This document shows, piece by piece, positions 26,487-36,074 of a stretch of 64,000 bases of DNA. A program made the translations under genes and the position numbers. The stretch comes from Paracoccus zhejiangensis (GTDB taxonomy: Bacteria > Pseudomonadota > Alphaproteobacteria > Rhodobacterales > Rhodobacteraceae), in the NCBI RefSeq assembly GCF_002847445.1, contig NZ_CP025430.1:1302001-1366000 (forward strand). Reading direction: 5' to 3'. Within the stretch, counting starts at the first letter, position 1, and every line of letters begins with the position of its first letter. The notes below the pieces were generated by a model. It saw only the letters and a list, made by a program, of their open reading frames with translations. It had not been told where the DNA came from and did no database searches.

Positions 26487-26509
26487 GTTTCCCTCGGGTC
26501 GGGGGTGGC

Positions 26510-26524
26510 GGCGCGAAACGCGCC
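26510..26524. terminator. Hairpin between convergent lexA and hemC
   Basis: GGCGCG, loop AAA, CGCGCC: a perfect 6-base stem in the 39-base gap between the two stops. It has no clear U-run on either strand, so terminator function is uncertain. Confidence 0.4.
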
Positions 26525-26525
26525 C

Positions 26526-27461
26526 TCAGCCAAAGAAGCCCGGCCCCGCCTTCCCCAGCAGTTCCTCGGCCAGATCGCGGCCCATCGCCGCGCCCTCGGC
26601 CACGCTGCCCTCGCGGCGGCCCGCGATGACCACCGCCCCATCGGGCGACAGGATCTCGCCGCGCAGGACCAGCCTCGTCCCGTCCAGCTCGGCCAGCCCG
26701 GCAATCGGTGTCTGGCACGACCCATCCAGCCGCGTCAGAAAGGCCCGCTCGGCAGCGATACGCTGGCCGGTCTCGACATCATTGATGCGGTGCAGCAGCG
26801 CGGCGGCGCGGTCATCGGCCGCGCGCCGCTCGACCCCGATGGCCCCCTGCGCCACGGCGGGCAGCATCTCCTCGGGATCGATGGCGCTGCGGGCGACATG
26901 CGCCATGTCCAACCGGCGCAGGCCCGCCATGGCGAGGAAGGTCGCGGCGGCCACGCCCTCGTCGAGCTTTTTCAGACGGGTCTGCACGTTGCCGCGAAAC
27001 TCGACCAGTTGCAGATCGGGCCGGCGATGGGCCAGCTGCGCCCGCCGCCTCAGGCTCGAAGACCCCACCACCGTCCCGGCGGGCAGGTTTGCGATCGAGG
27101 CGAAATGCGGGCTGACAAAGGCGTCGCGCACATCCTCGCGCGGCAGGAAGCAGTCGATCAGCAACCCATCCGGCTGCAGCGTCGGCATGTCCTTCATCGA
27201 ATGCACGGCGATGTCGATGGCGCCCTCGGTCAGCGCCTCCTCGATCTCGCGGGTGAACAGGCCCTTGCCGCCGATCTCCTTCAGCGGCCGGTCGGTCACC
27301 CGGTCGCCGGTGGTCTTGATCACCACGATCTCGAAGGCCAGGGCGGGCAGGTCATGGGCGGCCATCAGCCGGGCGCGGGTCTCGTGCGCCTGCGCCAGCG
27401 CCAGTGCCGAGCCACGGGTGCCGATGCGAAGCGGCGATTGGGAAGTGGGCATATCCATCAT
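26526..27461 (-). CDS. hemC: Hydroxymethylbilane synthase (porphobilinogen deaminase)
   Basis: 311 residues from the first of three close ATGs (27461, 27458, 27452); AAGGG lies best placed for the last two. Polymerises four porphobilinogens in tetrapyrrole synthesis. Seen: LRIGTRGSALALAQAH, IKTTGDRVTDRPLKEIGGKGLFTREIEEAL, HSMKDMPT, FRGNVQTRLKKLDEG and the dipyrromethane-cofactor cysteine in LDGSCQTPI (Cys249). The family's Asp for catalysis lies in the HSMKDMP region. Divergent from hemE, the next-but-one enzyme of the same pathway. Confidence 0.96.
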   Translation of the reverse strand: MMDMPTSQSPLRIGTRGSALALAQAHETRARLMAAHDLPALAFEIVVIKTTGDRVTDRPLKEIGGKGLFTREIEEALTEGAIDIAVHSMKDMPTLQPDGLLIDCFLPREDVRDAFVSPHFASIANLPAGTVVGSSSLRRRAQLAHRRPDLQLVEFRGNVQTRLKKLDEGVAAATFLAMAGLRRLDMAHVARSAIDPEEMLPAVAQGAIGVERRAADDRAAALLHRINDVETGQRIAAERAFLTRLDGSCQTPIAGLAELDGTRLVLRGEILSPDGAVVIAGRREGSVAEGAAMGRDLAEELLGKAGPGFFG

Positions 27462-27489
27462 GCCCTTGCCATAGCGTCGGGTCGCGCGC

Positions 27490-27521
27490 TTGACAACGCC
27501 TCGCTGGACCCCTTGAAGGGG
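27490..27521 (+). promoter_or_regulatory. hemE upstream promoter element and hairpin
   Basis: A consensus -35 TTGACA is at 27490-27495, with no convincing -10 (TTGAAG at 27513 is weak). CCCCTT-G-AAGGGG at 27509-27521 is a perfect short inverted repeat 16 bases before the hemE ATG and may influence its leader. Confidence 0.35.
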
Positions 27522-27537
27522 CGGGACTGGAGGCATC

Positions 27538-28566
27538 ATGACCAAGCTGCTGCTGCGCGCCCTCGCGGGTGAGACCCTGCCCACCCCGCCGATCTGGATG
27601 ATGCGCCAGGCCGGGCGCTACCTGCCCGAATACCGCGCCACGCGCGCCGAGGCCGGCGATTTCCTGTCGCTCTGCTACAATCCCGAACTGGCCGCCGAGG
27701 TGACGCTGCAACCGATCCGCCGTTTCGGCTTCGACGCGGCGATCCTGTTTGCCGATATCCTCCTGGTGCCACAGGCACTTGGCGCCGATCTGTGGTTCGT
27801 GACCGGCGAGGGGCCGCGTCTCTCGACCCTGACCGATGCCGCCGGCGTGGCGGCGCTGCGTCCGGCAGAGGAGATCCACGAGACGCTGGCCCCGGTCTAT
27901 GAAACCGTGCGCATCCTTGCCCGCGAATTGCCGCGCGAGACGGCGCTGATCGGTTTTGCCGGCGCGCCCTGGACGGTGGCGACCTATATGGTCGCCGGTC
28001 GCGGCACGCCGGACCAGGGTCCGGCCCATGCCATGATCGCCGCCGACCGTGCCGCCTTCACCGCGCTGATCCAGCGCATCACCGAGGCGACGATCCTTTA
28101 CCTTTCGGCCCAGATCGAGGCCGGGGCCGAGGTGGTGAAACTCTTCGACAGCTGGGCCGGCAGCCTGAAAGGCCGCGATTTCGACGATTTCGCCCTCGCC
28201 CCCGCGCGGGATATCATCGCCGCACTGAAGGCGCGTCATCCCGGCGTGCCGGTCATCGCCTTCCCGCGTCAGGCGGGGGATCGCTATATCGGCTTTGGCC
28301 GGGCTGTCGGTGCCGATTGCGTGGCGCTGGACAATTCGGTCAGTGCCGAATGGGCGGCGGCGAACGTGCAGGTCGATGGTTGCGTGCAGGGCAACATGGA
28401 CCCGCGCCACATGGTCACCGGCGGGCCGGAGCTGGTGGCCGAGGCGCAGCGCATCACCCGCGCCTTCCGCGGCGGGCCGCATGTCTTCAATCTTGGCCAT
28501 GGCATCACCCCGGATGCCGATCCCGACAATGTGGCGCGGATGATCGACGCGGTGCGCAGCGCCTGA
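27538..28566 (+). CDS. hemE: Uroporphyrinogen decarboxylase
   Basis: 342 residues. Decarboxylates the four acetate arms of uroporphyrinogen III to give coproporphyrinogen III. Seen: [17 protein letters not shown] with the invariant Arg pair, [13 protein letters not shown] with the catalytic Asp, [24 protein letters not shown] and the C-terminal [20 protein letters not shown]. All are standard HemE motifs. Divergent from hemC with a 76-base gap; the next gene begins one base after its stop. Confidence 0.97.
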   Translation: MTKLLLRALAGETLPTPPIWMMRQAGRYLPEYRATRAEAGDFLSLCYNPELAAEVTLQPIRRFGFDAAILFADILLVPQALGADLWFVTGEGPRLSTLTDAAGVAALRPAEEIHETLAPVYETVRILARELPRETALIGFAGAPWTVATYMVAGRGTPDQGPAHAMIAADRAAFTALIQRITEATILYLSAQIEAGAEVVKLFDSWAGSLKGRDFDDFALAPARDIIAALKARHPGVPVIAFPRQAGDRYIGFGRAVGADCVALDNSVSAEWAAANVQVDGCVQGNMDPRHMVTGGPELVAEAQRITRAFRGGPHVFNLGHGITPDADPDNVARMIDAVRSA

Positions 28567-28567
28567 G

Positions 28568-29443
28568 ATGCTGTGGATCGCCACCACGCTGATCGCGGCG
28601 CTGGCCCAGACCGGCAGGAACGCCGCGCAGGCGGGCCTGACCGGGCGCATCGGAACGGCGGGCGCGACGGCGGTGCGCTTCATCTTCGGCCTGCCCTTCG
28701 CGGCGCTGGCGCTGGCGATTGCCGCCCTGCTGAACACTCTGCCCGCCCCCGGCACAGCCTCGCTGGCCTGGGCGGTCATGGGCGCGGTGGCACAGATGCT
28801 GGCCACGGGCTTTCTGCTGCTCGCGATGCAGGGGCGGGGCTTCGGTATCGCCACCGCGCTCAGCAAGACCGAACCCGTGACGCTGGCGCTGATCGGCGCG
28901 ATGCTGCTGGCCGAGCCTCTGGGCTGGGGTCGCATCGGCGCCATTGCCACGGCCGTGCTGGGTGTGCTGCTGGTTTCGGGCGCCGACTGGAGCCGCGCCG
29001 GGCTGCGCAGCGTCTTTGACGGGGTGATGGCCGGGGCGCTGTTCGGCCTCTCGGCCATCGGCTTTCGCGGCGCGATCCTCGCGCTGCCGGAGGGCGGCTT
29101 TGTCCTGCGGGCGCTGACCATCCTGACGCTGACACTGGCGGTGCAGACCGTTCTGGCGCTGGTCTGGCTTTCACTTTTCGACCGCAAGGCGCTGTCGGGC
29201 ATCATCCGCGAATGGCGCGGATCGCTGGCCGCTGGCGCGCTTGGTGCCTTTGCCTCGCTTTTCTGGTTCACCGGCTTTGCCCTGACCTCGGCCGCCAATG
29301 TCCGCACATTGGCGCTGATCGAGGTGCCTTTTGCGCAACTCGTCTCGGGCCGGGTCTTCCGCCAGCGCGCCTCGGCGCGCCAGCTGGCCGGGATGGGGCT
29401 GATCGTCGCCGGGGTCGGCTGGCTCTTGTGGGTGGCGATCTGA
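28568..29443 (+). CDS. EamA/DMT family transporter
   Basis: 291 residues with about ten hydrophobic segments in two repeated EamA halves (for example ALLNTLPAPGTASLAWAVMGAV and LAAGALGAFASLFWFTGFAL). Each half ends in the family-like run before a short loop (LAEPLGWGRIGAIATAVLGVLLV and GMGLIVAGVGWLLWVAI). DMT proteins export metabolites; the substrate is unknown. It starts immediately after hemE and probably shares its transcript. Its stop lies in a hairpin shared with the convergent LysE gene. Confidence 0.87.
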   Translation: MLWIATTLIAALAQTGRNAAQAGLTGRIGTAGATAVRFIFGLPFAALALAIAALLNTLPAPGTASLAWAVMGAVAQMLATGFLLLAMQGRGFGIATALSKTEPVTLALIGAMLLAEPLGWGRIGAIATAVLGVLLVSGADWSRAGLRSVFDGVMAGALFGLSAIGFRGAILALPEGGFVLRALTILTLTLAVQTVLALVWLSLFDRKALSGIIREWRGSLAAGALGAFASLFWFTGFALTSAANVRTLALIEVPFAQLVSGRVFRQRASARQLAGMGLIVAGVGWLLWVAI

Positions 29444-29459
29444 GGCCTTCCGGCCTCAG
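29440..29459. terminator. Hairpin spanning the stops of convergent transporter genes
   Basis: CTGAGGCC, loop TTCC, GGCCTCAG: a perfect 8-base stem that contains the TGA of the EamA gene on one arm and the TGA of the LysE gene on the other. It lacks a U-run but is placed to end both transcripts. Confidence 0.5.
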
Positions 29460-30043
29460 TGGAACAGCACCGGCAGCATCGACAGCACCAGCCCCGCCGC
29501 CATGGTCCAGTTGAAGGCCCGCAGCCGCCCAGGTGCCGCCAGCAACCGCCGCAGCCCCTGCCCCATGGCCGCCCAGAGCGAGACCGAGGGCAGGTTCACC
29601 AGCGCAAAGACCAGCCCCACCACCAGCGCCCCGCCGACGCCCGCCGCATAGGCCGACAGCGCGCCAAGCGCCATCGCCCAGGCCTTGGGATTCACCCATT
29701 GGAACGCCGCCGCCTGCAGGAAGGTCATCGGCCGCGCCGTCGATTTCTCCTCGGACGGGCGCGAGGAACTGGCGATCTTCCATGCCAGCCACAGCATATA
29801 GGCAAGGCTGATCCATTTCAGCGCCTCAGCCAAGGCCGGCGTGCCGGTGATCAACCGGTCGAAGCCCAACCCCAGCACCATGACCATCGCGCCAAAGCCG
29901 AGCGAGACGCCCAGCATATGCGGCACCGTGCGGCGCAGGCCGAAATTCGCGCCCGAAGCCATCAGCATCATGTTGTTCGGCCCCGGCGTGACCGAGGTGA
30001 TGAAGGCAAAGCCGATCAGGGCAATGAGGATATCGGGCTGCAT
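29456..30043 (-). CDS. LysE/RhtB family amino acid exporter
   Basis: 195 residues with about six membrane segments. The N-terminal signature SVTPGPNNMMLMASGANFGLRR and the central FLQAAAFQWVNPKAWAMALGALSAY are diagnostic for LysE/RhtB. AGAGG precedes the ATG at 30043; the longer frame to 30085 would start in the regulatory region. It is divergent from an Lrp/AsnC-type regulator with a palindrome between them, a common arrangement for amino-acid exporters regulated by the amino acid they export. Confidence 0.9.
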   Translation of the reverse strand: MQPDILIALIGFAFITSVTPGPNNMMLMASGANFGLRRTVPHMLGVSLGFGAMVMVLGLGFDRLITGTPALAEALKWISLAYMLWLAWKIASSSRPSEEKSTARPMTFLQAAAFQWVNPKAWAMALGALSAYAAGVGGALVVGLVFALVNLPSVSLWAAMGQGLRRLLAAPGRLRAFNWTMAAGLVLSMLPVLFH

Positions 30044-30064
30044 GGCGGACCTCTGTGATTTCTT

Positions 30065-30079
30065 GCGCAATATTTGCGC
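30065..30079. promoter_or_regulatory. Palindromic operator between LysE and Lrp-type genes
   Basis: GCGCAA-TAT-TTGCGC: perfect 6-base arms around three bases, in the 93-base divergent gap. Its size and AT centre fit an Lrp/AsnC family binding site, so it is the likely operator of the neighbouring regulator. Confidence 0.55.
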
Positions 30080-30136
30080 CATCACGCGCGCAATTGGCTT
30101 GCTTTTTGCGTCCTCAATCTACCATTCTTGCAATCC

Positions 30137-30589
30137 ATGAATGATATTGATCAGATTTCCGAGCGGATATTGCGCGCCCTTCAGGCGGATGGCCGCATCT
30201 CGAACATCGATCTGGCCGCCAAGGTCGGGCTGTCGCCCTCGGCCTGCCTGCGCCGGGTGCAGGAGATGGAGCGGCGCGGGATCATCGCCGGCTATCGCGC
30301 CGTCATCAGCGCCGAGGCGCGGGATGTGGGCTTCGTGGCCTATGTGATGATCGGTCTCTCGCGCCATTCGACCGAGGCGCAGCAGGCCTTCGAGCGCACT
30401 TGCCGCGCCGCGCCGCAGGTGCGCGAATGCCATAACATCACCGGCTCCGTCGAATATCTGCTGCGTGTGGAATGCCGCGATCTGGCCGCCTACAAGCAGT
30501 TCCACACTGACGTGCTGGGCGATTTCGCCCATATCGCCACGATCACCACCCATGTGCTCATGGGCAGCCCCAAGGACGAGCGGGCGTGA
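30137..30589 (+). CDS. Lrp/AsnC family transcriptional regulator
   Basis: 150 residues. N-terminal helix-turn-helix (ISERILRALQADGRISNIDLAAKVGLSPSACLRRVQEMERRGII) and a C-terminal RAM/AsnC ligand-binding domain (VRECHNITGSVEYLLRVECRDLAAYKQF, then ITTHVLMG). The start at 30137 (MNDIDQI) fits the family better than an upstream in-frame codon. It probably controls the divergent LysE-type exporter in response to an amino acid. Confidence 0.92.
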   Translation: MNDIDQISERILRALQADGRISNIDLAAKVGLSPSACLRRVQEMERRGIIAGYRAVISAEARDVGFVAYVMIGLSRHSTEAQQAFERTCRAAPQVRECHNITGSVEYLLRVECRDLAAYKQFHTDVLGDFAHIATITTHVLMGSPKDERA

Positions 30590-30611
30590 GCCAGCCCTCG
30601 GGACGCGCGGT

Positions 30612-31385
30612 TCAGAAGGCGTTGCGCTCGTGATAGGTGCGCAGGAAGGACTGGATGCGGGGATCCTCGGGCTGGTGCAGGATGCGCGCGGGCGCATCGA
30701 CGGCGACCAGTTCGCCCTTCTCCATGAAGGCGACCTGATCGGCGACATGGGCGGCAAAGCCCATCTCGTGGGTGACGACCACCATGGTCATGCCCTCGCC
30801 GGCCAGCGCCTTCATCACGGTCAGCACCTCGCCCACCAGTTCCGGGTCCAGCGCGCTGGTCGGTTCGTCAAAGAGCATCAGCTTGGGTTCCATGGCGATG
30901 GCGCGGGCGATGGCGACGCGCTGCTGTTGCCCGCCTGACAGCCGCGCCGGGTGGTTCGCCATCCGGTCGGCCAGCCCGACCTTGCGCAAAGCCTCGGCGG
31001 CGCGGCTCGCGGCCTCGGCCTTGGGCAACCCGCGCACGCGGATCAGCCCCTCGGCCACGTTCTCCTGCGCGGTCATGTGCGGCCACAGATTGAACTGCTG
31101 GAACACCATGCCGATCCCGCGCCGCATCTCGCGCAGCTTGCGGCCCGACATCTTCTTGCCCGGCGCGTCATAGCCGATGGTCTGCCCGTCGATCAGCACC
31201 TCGCCCGAGTCGTATTCCTCGAGGAAGTTGATGCAGCGCAGAAGGGTTGACTTGCCCGAGCCCGACGGCCCGATCAGGCAGGTGACCTTGCCCGGCGGGA
31301 TCGACAAGTCGATATCGGTCAACGCCTGGAACGGACCGTAGAACTTGTTGACCTTGCGGATCTCGACGCTGGATGCCTGAACCAT
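30612..31385 (-). CDS. Amino-acid ABC transporter ATP-binding protein (probably histidine)
   Basis: 257 residues, PAAT-family ATPase. Walker A is GPSGSGKSTLLRCINFLEE, the Q-loop VFQQFNLWPHMTAQENV, the ABC signature LSGGQQQR, and Walker B with D-loop LMLFDEPTSALDPELVGEV; the switch His is in VVVTHEMGFA. It ends a run of four transporter genes that follow hutU on the same strand, so histidine or urocanate is the likely substrate. The preceding permease stop is two bases from its start. Confidence 0.93.
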   Translation of the reverse strand: MVQASSVEIRKVNKFYGPFQALTDIDLSIPPGKVTCLIGPSGSGKSTLLRCINFLEEYDSGEVLIDGQTIGYDAPGKKMSGRKLREMRRGIGMVFQQFNLWPHMTAQENVAEGLIRVRGLPKAEAASRAAEALRKVGLADRMANHPARLSGGQQQRVAIARAIAMEPKLMLFDEPTSALDPELVGEVLTVMKALAGEGMTMVVVTHEMGFAAHVADQVAFMEKGELVAVDAPARILHQPEDPRIQSFLRTYHERNAF

Positions 31386-31386
31386 C

Positions 31387-32049
31387 TCAGACCCTCTCGA
31401 TCAGATGTTGGGTGATGCGCGTCTCGAAGCGGCGGCCAAGGCGCGAGATCGCCTCGACCAGCCCCCAGAAGAACAGCGCCAGCACGAAATTCGCTTCCAG
31501 AAAGCGGAAGGTTTCGGTGGACATCCGGCTGACCTGATACATCAACTCCGGCACGGTGATGATCGACAGGATCACCGTCTCCTTGGTCAGGATGATCGAG
31601 AAATTGACCAGCGCCGGGAGCGCCGAGACCAGCCCCAGCGGCAGAAGGATGCGGCGGATGATCGACACTTCGGCCATGCCGATGGCGCGGGCGGCCTCGA
31701 TCTGGCCCTTGGGCACCGCGTTGAAGCCTGAGCGGAAGATCTCGGCGAAATAGGGACTGCCATAGATGGTCAGGCCCAGAAGCCCGGCGGGCAGCGCGTC
31801 CAGACGCAACCCGACCAGCGGACCACCGTAATAGAGAACGAAGAGCTGCACGAGGAAGGGCGTGCCGCGGATCACCTCGATATAGGCCTGCAACAGCCAG
31901 CGCAGCGGGCGCGGGCCATAGCGTTGCGCCAGCGCGATCATCAGGCCAAGCGCCATGCCGAGGATGGTGCCCATGATCCAGCAGAAGATGGTGATGCCGA
32001 AGCCGCGCAGCAGCATCGGGCCGTATTGCTGAAAGACGCTCCATTCCAT
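31387..32049 (-). CDS. Amino-acid ABC transporter permease (HisM/GlnP type)
   Basis: 220 residues with about five membrane helices. The binding-protein-dependent permease motif EAARAIGMAEVSIIRRILLPLGLVSALPALVN near 130-162 contacts the ATPase; FLVQLFVLYYGGPLVGL is typical of the HisMQ subfamily. Its ATG overlaps the stop of the second permease by one base, so the pair is coupled and likely forms a heterodimer. Confidence 0.92.
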   Translation of the reverse strand: MEWSVFQQYGPMLLRGFGITIFCWIMGTILGMALGLMIALAQRYGPRPLRWLLQAYIEVIRGTPFLVQLFVLYYGGPLVGLRLDALPAGLLGLTIYGSPYFAEIFRSGFNAVPKGQIEAARAIGMAEVSIIRRILLPLGLVSALPALVNFSIILTKETVILSIITVPELMYQVSRMSTETFRFLEANFVLALFFWGLVEAISRLGRRFETRITQHLIERV

Positions 32050-32696
32050 CAGACGGCCGCCTTGTGTTCCAGCCAGCGGCCGATCCCGGCGAGGCAGAGG
32101 TTGATGGCCAGGTAGATGCAGGCGGCGGCGAGATAGACCTCGAGCGGGCGGAAGGTGGTGGCGGCCTGCGCCTGGCTGGCGCGCGTCACCTCCATGATGC
32201 CCACCATCGAGACCAGCGACGAAGCCTTGACCAGCAGGATCAGCTCGTTGACCAGCGCCGGCAGCGACATGACCACGGCCTGCGGCAGCACGATCCGGGT
32301 CCAGATGGTGCCCGGCGCCATGCCGATCGCCTCGGCCGCCTCGGACTGACCGGGGGGCAGCGCACCGATCGCGCCGCGCCAGATCTCGCTGATATAGGCG
32401 CTGGCGCAGATGCCCACGGTGATGACGGCGGCGGCCAGTGCGGGAATGCTGATGCCGACGACGGGCAGCAGGTAATACATCAGCAGCAGTTGCACCAACA
32501 GCGGCACACCGCGCAGGAAGCTGACCCAGATGGCGGCAAAGCGGCGCAGCCCGCGCGATTTCGACAGGGCGCAGGCACAGACCAGCGCGCCGATCACCAG
32601 CCCCAGCGCAATGCCAAGGCCCGACACCAGCAGCGTGAAGCGCGCGGCCATGGCCAGCGGGCCAAAGCTTTCAAGGAAGGTCGGAATGGAAAACAT
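32049..32696 (-). CDS. Amino-acid ABC transporter permease (HisQ/GlnP type)
   Basis: 215 residues, same subfamily as the gene downstream. Seen: SFLRGVPLLVQLLLMYYLLPVVGI and the EAA-loop SEAAEAIGMAPGTIWTRIVLPQAVVMSLPALVNELILLVKASSL. About five membrane helices. It follows the binding-protein gene after a 51-base gap containing a strong hairpin, an arrangement often linked to higher expression of the binding protein than of the permeases. Confidence 0.92.
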   Translation of the reverse strand: MFSIPTFLESFGPLAMAARFTLLVSGLGIALGLVIGALVCACALSKSRGLRRFAAIWVSFLRGVPLLVQLLLMYYLLPVVGISIPALAAAVITVGICASAYISEIWRGAIGALPPGQSEAAEAIGMAPGTIWTRIVLPQAVVMSLPALVNELILLVKASSLVSMVGIMEVTRASQAQAATTFRPLEVYLAAACIYLAINLCLAGIGRWLEHKAAV

Positions 32697-32716
32697 CGCC
32701 GCTTTCTCTGGCAGAT

Positions 32717-32740
32717 GCGGACGGGGTCACCCCCGCCCGC
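32717..32740 (-). other. Intercistronic hairpin after the ABC binding-protein gene
   Basis: Arms at 32717-32726 and 32731-32740 pair at nine of ten positions (one A-C mismatch) around a four-base loop. It lies between the binding-protein stop and the first permease. No U-run follows, so it probably stabilises or attenuates the message. Confidence 0.5.
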
Positions 32741-32747
32741 GATGCAA

Positions 32748-33563
32748 TCACTCGGTCGGGACTTCGCGCGGCAGGTCGGGCGCGACGCCCAGCCATTTCT
32801 CCTGGATCGCGGCCATGCGGCCATCGTCATGCATCTTCAGGATCGCGGCATTGACGGCCTCGACGAGGCTGGCCGAATCCTCGTCCTTCTGCATGGCCCA
32901 GGCGAAATACTTCGGCTCGCCAAAGGTCGCGGGATCGGTCTGCACGAAGGTCTCGGGCCGGTTCTTCACCAGGTAGGCGAGGTTCGGCGAGGAACCCGCC
33001 ACCGCGTCCAGACGCCCGGCGGCCAGGTCGGCATAGGCCTCGTCGGTGGTGCCGTATTCCTTGATCGACACCTCGCCAAGGCTGGCGCCATAGGCCTCGA
33101 GCTGCTTGAACTGCGCGGTGCCCTGCTGGACGCCGACGGTCTTGCCGGCGATATCCTCGGGCTTCTGCACCGCATCGCTGCTGACCGCGCGGACAAGGCC
33201 CACAGTGGCATCGGCGATGGGCAGGCCAAAGGCGTAACGCTCGATCCGTTCGGGCGTGACGGTCACCGGGGCGATGATGATGTCGAACTTGCCCACTTCG
33301 AGGCCCGGCAGCTCGGCCGGCCAGGGGATGTCCTGATAGACCGGCTCGACACCCAGTTCCTTCGAGACCTCGTCGAACAGGTCCTTGGTCATGCCCTCGT
33401 AGGTGCCGTTGTTCAGCATGTCGAAGGGCGCGTAATGCATGTCGGTCGCGGTGACGATCTTGCCCGCCGCCTTGATGTCGGCCAGCTGGTCGGCCAGCGC
33501 AGGGGTGGCAAGGCCAAGGATGGTCATGCCCAGGAGGGCGCCTTTCAGGGTGGTCAATGTCAT
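32748..33563 (-). CDS. Amino-acid ABC transporter substrate-binding protein
   Basis: 271 residues. Signal peptide about 1-22 (LKGALLGMTILGLATPALA, cleaved after ALA). SBP_bac_3-type mature protein: GKIVTATDMHYAPFDMLNNGTYEGMTKDLFDEV, the IIAPVTVTPERIERYAFG element and DLAAGRLDAVAGSSPNLAYLVK. GGAGAGACC precedes the ATG at 33563. It follows hutU by 38 bases, suggesting uptake of histidine or a related imidazole compound; this substrate is inferred from context. Confidence 0.9.
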   Translation of the reverse strand: MTLTTLKGALLGMTILGLATPALADQLADIKAAGKIVTATDMHYAPFDMLNNGTYEGMTKDLFDEVSKELGVEPVYQDIPWPAELPGLEVGKFDIIIAPVTVTPERIERYAFGLPIADATVGLVRAVSSDAVQKPEDIAGKTVGVQQGTAQFKQLEAYGASLGEVSIKEYGTTDEAYADLAAGRLDAVAGSSPNLAYLVKNRPETFVQTDPATFGEPKYFAWAMQKDEDSASLVEAVNAAILKMHDDGRMAAIQEKWLGVAPDLPREVPTE

Positions 33564-33601
33564 GGGTCTCTCCTTGTTGGTCGTCTTTTGGTTTACCGGC
33601 A

Positions 33602-35278
33602 TCACAGGATGCCGGGCAGGTTCAGCTGGTGCTCGCGGGCGCAGTCCAGCGCCATGTCGTAACCGGCATCGGCATGGCGCATGACGCCCGTGGCTGGGTC
33701 GTTCCACAGCACCCGCGCGATCCGGGCATCGGCATCCTGCGTCCCGTCGCAGCAGATGACCATACCCGAATGCTGCGAGAAGCCCATGCCGACCCCGCCG
33801 CCGTGATGCAGGCTGACCCAGGTGGCGCCCGAGGCGGTGTTCAGGAGGGCATTCAGCAGCGGCCAGTCGCTGACCGCGTCGCTGCCGTCCTGCATCGCCT
33901 CGGTCTCACGGTTGGGGCTGGCTACGCTGCCGCTGTCCAGATGGTCGCGGCCGATGACGATGGGGGCGGAAAGCTCGCCATTCCGCACCATCTCGTTGAA
34001 GGCGAGGCCCAGCTTGTGACGCAGGCCAAGCCCGACCCAGCAGATCCGCGCCGGCAGGCCCTGGAAGCTGATGCGGTCACGCGCCATGTCGAGCCAGTTG
34101 TGCAGATGCGGATCGTCGATCAGCTCTTTCACCTTCTGGTCGGTCTTGTAGATGTCTTCCGGGTCGCCCGACAGCGCCGCCCAACGGAACGGCCCGATGC
34201 CCCGGCAGAAGAGCGGGCGGATATAGGCGGGCACGAAACCGGGGAAGGCAAAGGCATTTTCCAGCCCCTCCTCCAGCGCCACCTGACGGATGTTGTTGCC
34301 GTAATCCAGGGTCGGCACCCCGGCATTCCAGAAGTCGACCATGGCGGCCACATGCTGCTTCATGCTCGCCCGGGCTGCGGCCTCGACCGCCTTGGGTTCG
34401 CTTTCCTGTTTCGCGCGCCATTCCGCGACGGTCCAGCCAAGCGGCAGATAGCCATGCACCGGATCATGGGCCGAGGTCTGGTCGGTGACGATGTCGGGGC
34501 GCGCGCCGCCGGCCTTCATGCGGCGGACGAGTTCGGGGAAGACCTCGGCCGCATTCCCGATCAGTGCCACCGATTTCGCCTCGCCCGCCTTGGTCCACTG
34601 ATCGATCATCGCCAGGGCTTCGTCCAGATCATGGGTCTTGGCATCGACATAGCGGGTGCGCAGGCGGAAATCGGCGCGGGTCTCGTCGCATTCGACGGCG
34701 AGGCAGCAGGCCCCGGCCATCACTGCCGCCAAGGGCTGCGCGCCGCCCATGCCGCCAAGGCCCGCGGTCAGGATCCATTTGCCGGTGAGGTTGCCGCCGA
34801 AATGCTGCCGGCCCGCCTCGACGAAGGTTTCGTAGGTGCCCTGCACGATCCCCTGGCTGCCGATATAGATCCACGACCCGGCGGTCATCTGGCCATACAT
34901 GGCCAGGCCCTTCTTATCCAATTCGTTGAAATGGTCCCAGGTCGCCCAATGCGGCACGAGGTTCGAGTTGGCGATCAGCACGCGCGGCGCGTCCTTGTGG
35001 GTCTTGAAGACGCCCACGGGTTTGCCGGATTGCACCAGCAGCGTCTCATCGGCCTCGAGATCCGTGAGGCTTTTGACGATCAGGTCGAAATCCTTCCAGG
35101 TCCGCGCCGCCCGGCCGATGCCGCCATAGACGACCAGCTCATGCGGGTTCTCGGCCACGTCGGGATGCAGGTTGTTCATCAGCATCCGCATCGGCGCCTC
35201 GGTCAGCCAGCTTTTCGCGGTCAGCGTGTTGCCGGTGGCGGGATAGATGTCGCGGGTATTGTGACGGGGGTTGTTCAT
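33602..35278 (-). CDS. hutU: Urocanate hydratase
   Basis: 558 residues, the usual length. HutU converts urocanate to imidazolone propionate using tightly bound NAD+ as electrophile. Seen: [46 protein letters not shown], the glycine-rich NAD loop [44 protein letters not shown] and [22 protein letters not shown], with the C-terminal [17 protein letters not shown]. Second step of histidine degradation, directly after hutG. Confidence 0.97.
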   Translation of the reverse strand: MNNPRHNTRDIYPATGNTLTAKSWLTEAPMRMLMNNLHPDVAENPHELVVYGGIGRAARTWKDFDLIVKSLTDLEADETLLVQSGKPVGVFKTHKDAPRVLIANSNLVPHWATWDHFNELDKKGLAMYGQMTAGSWIYIGSQGIVQGTYETFVEAGRQHFGGNLTGKWILTAGLGGMGGAQPLAAVMAGACCLAVECDETRADFRLRTRYVDAKTHDLDEALAMIDQWTKAGEAKSVALIGNAAEVFPELVRRMKAGGARPDIVTDQTSAHDPVHGYLPLGWTVAEWRAKQESEPKAVEAAARASMKQHVAAMVDFWNAGVPTLDYGNNIRQVALEEGLENAFAFPGFVPAYIRPLFCRGIGPFRWAALSGDPEDIYKTDQKVKELIDDPHLHNWLDMARDRISFQGLPARICWVGLGLRHKLGLAFNEMVRNGELSAPIVIGRDHLDSGSVASPNRETEAMQDGSDAVSDWPLLNALLNTASGATWVSLHHGGGVGMGFSQHSGMVICCDGTQDADARIARVLWNDPATGVMRHADAGYDMALDCAREHQLNLPGIL

Positions 35279-35282
35279 CGCT

Positions 35283-36074
35283 TCATGCCTTCAGTTCGGC
35301 GGCCAGCGCCGCGAGGTCGTTGAGGATCTTGCCGAGGGTGGGGCGCAGCATGGCGGCCTTGGCCTCGTCATAGGCGAAGGGGGCGGTCTCGGCGGCGAGG
35401 TGTGTCGACTGCGCCAGTTCCATCTGGATGGCGTGGACACCCTGCCCCGGCTGGCCGTAATGCCGCGTCGTCCAGCCGCCCTTGAAGCGGCCGTTCAGCA
35501 CATGGGTCCGGCCGGTGGCGGCGCAGGCGTCGAAGGTCGCCGCCTCGATCCGGGGATCGCAGGTCGCGCCATTGTTCGTGCCGATGTTGAAATCCGGCAG
35601 GGTGCCCTCGAAGAGAAAGGGGATATGGCTTCGGATCGAGTGGCAGTCATAGAGGATCGCCACCCCATGCCGCGCCTTCACCCGTTCGATCTGGGCGGCG
35701 AGCGCCGCGTGATAGGGGGCGTGGAAGCCTGCCTTGCGTTCGGCAATCTCCTCGGCGTCCGGCTCCTCGGTCCAGATCGGCGCACCGTCGAAATCGGTCA
35801 GCGGCACCAGCCCGGTAGTGTTCTGGCCGGGATAGAGGCTCGCATCGTCCGGCCCGCGATTGGCGTCGATGACATAGCGGTGAAAGGTCGCCCGCACCGT
35901 CGTCGCGCCGGGCAGAAGCCCGTCATAGAGCCGGTGGATATGCCAGTCGGTATCGGCCAGCTCCTGACCCCGCGCGTTCAACCGGGCGAAGATCGCATCC
36001 GGCAGGAAGGTGCCGGTATGCGGCAGGCCGAGGATGACCGGGCTGTCGCCCTCGTGGACCTCGACCGGGGTCAC
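35283..36074 (-). CDS. hutG: N-formylglutamate amidohydrolase
   Basis: 263 residues from a GTG at 36074 that overlaps the hutH stop (GTGA). It hydrolyses N-formylglutamate to glutamate and formate, the last step of the five-step pathway. Seen: [70 protein letters not shown] and [29 protein letters not shown], all typical of the FGase family. Longer reading frames upstream overlap hutH and are rejected. Confidence 0.93.
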   Translation of the reverse strand: MTPVEVHEGDSPVILGLPHTGTFLPDAIFARLNARGQELADTDWHIHRLYDGLLPGATTVRATFHRYVIDANRGPDDASLYPGQNTTGLVPLTDFDGAPIWTEEPDAEEIAERKAGFHAPYHAALAAQIERVKARHGVAILYDCHSIRSHIPFLFEGTLPDFNIGTNNGATCDPRIEAATFDACAATGRTHVLNGRFKGGWTTRHYGQPGQGVHAIQMELAQSTHLAAETAPFAYDEAKAAMLRPTLGKILNDLAALAAELKA

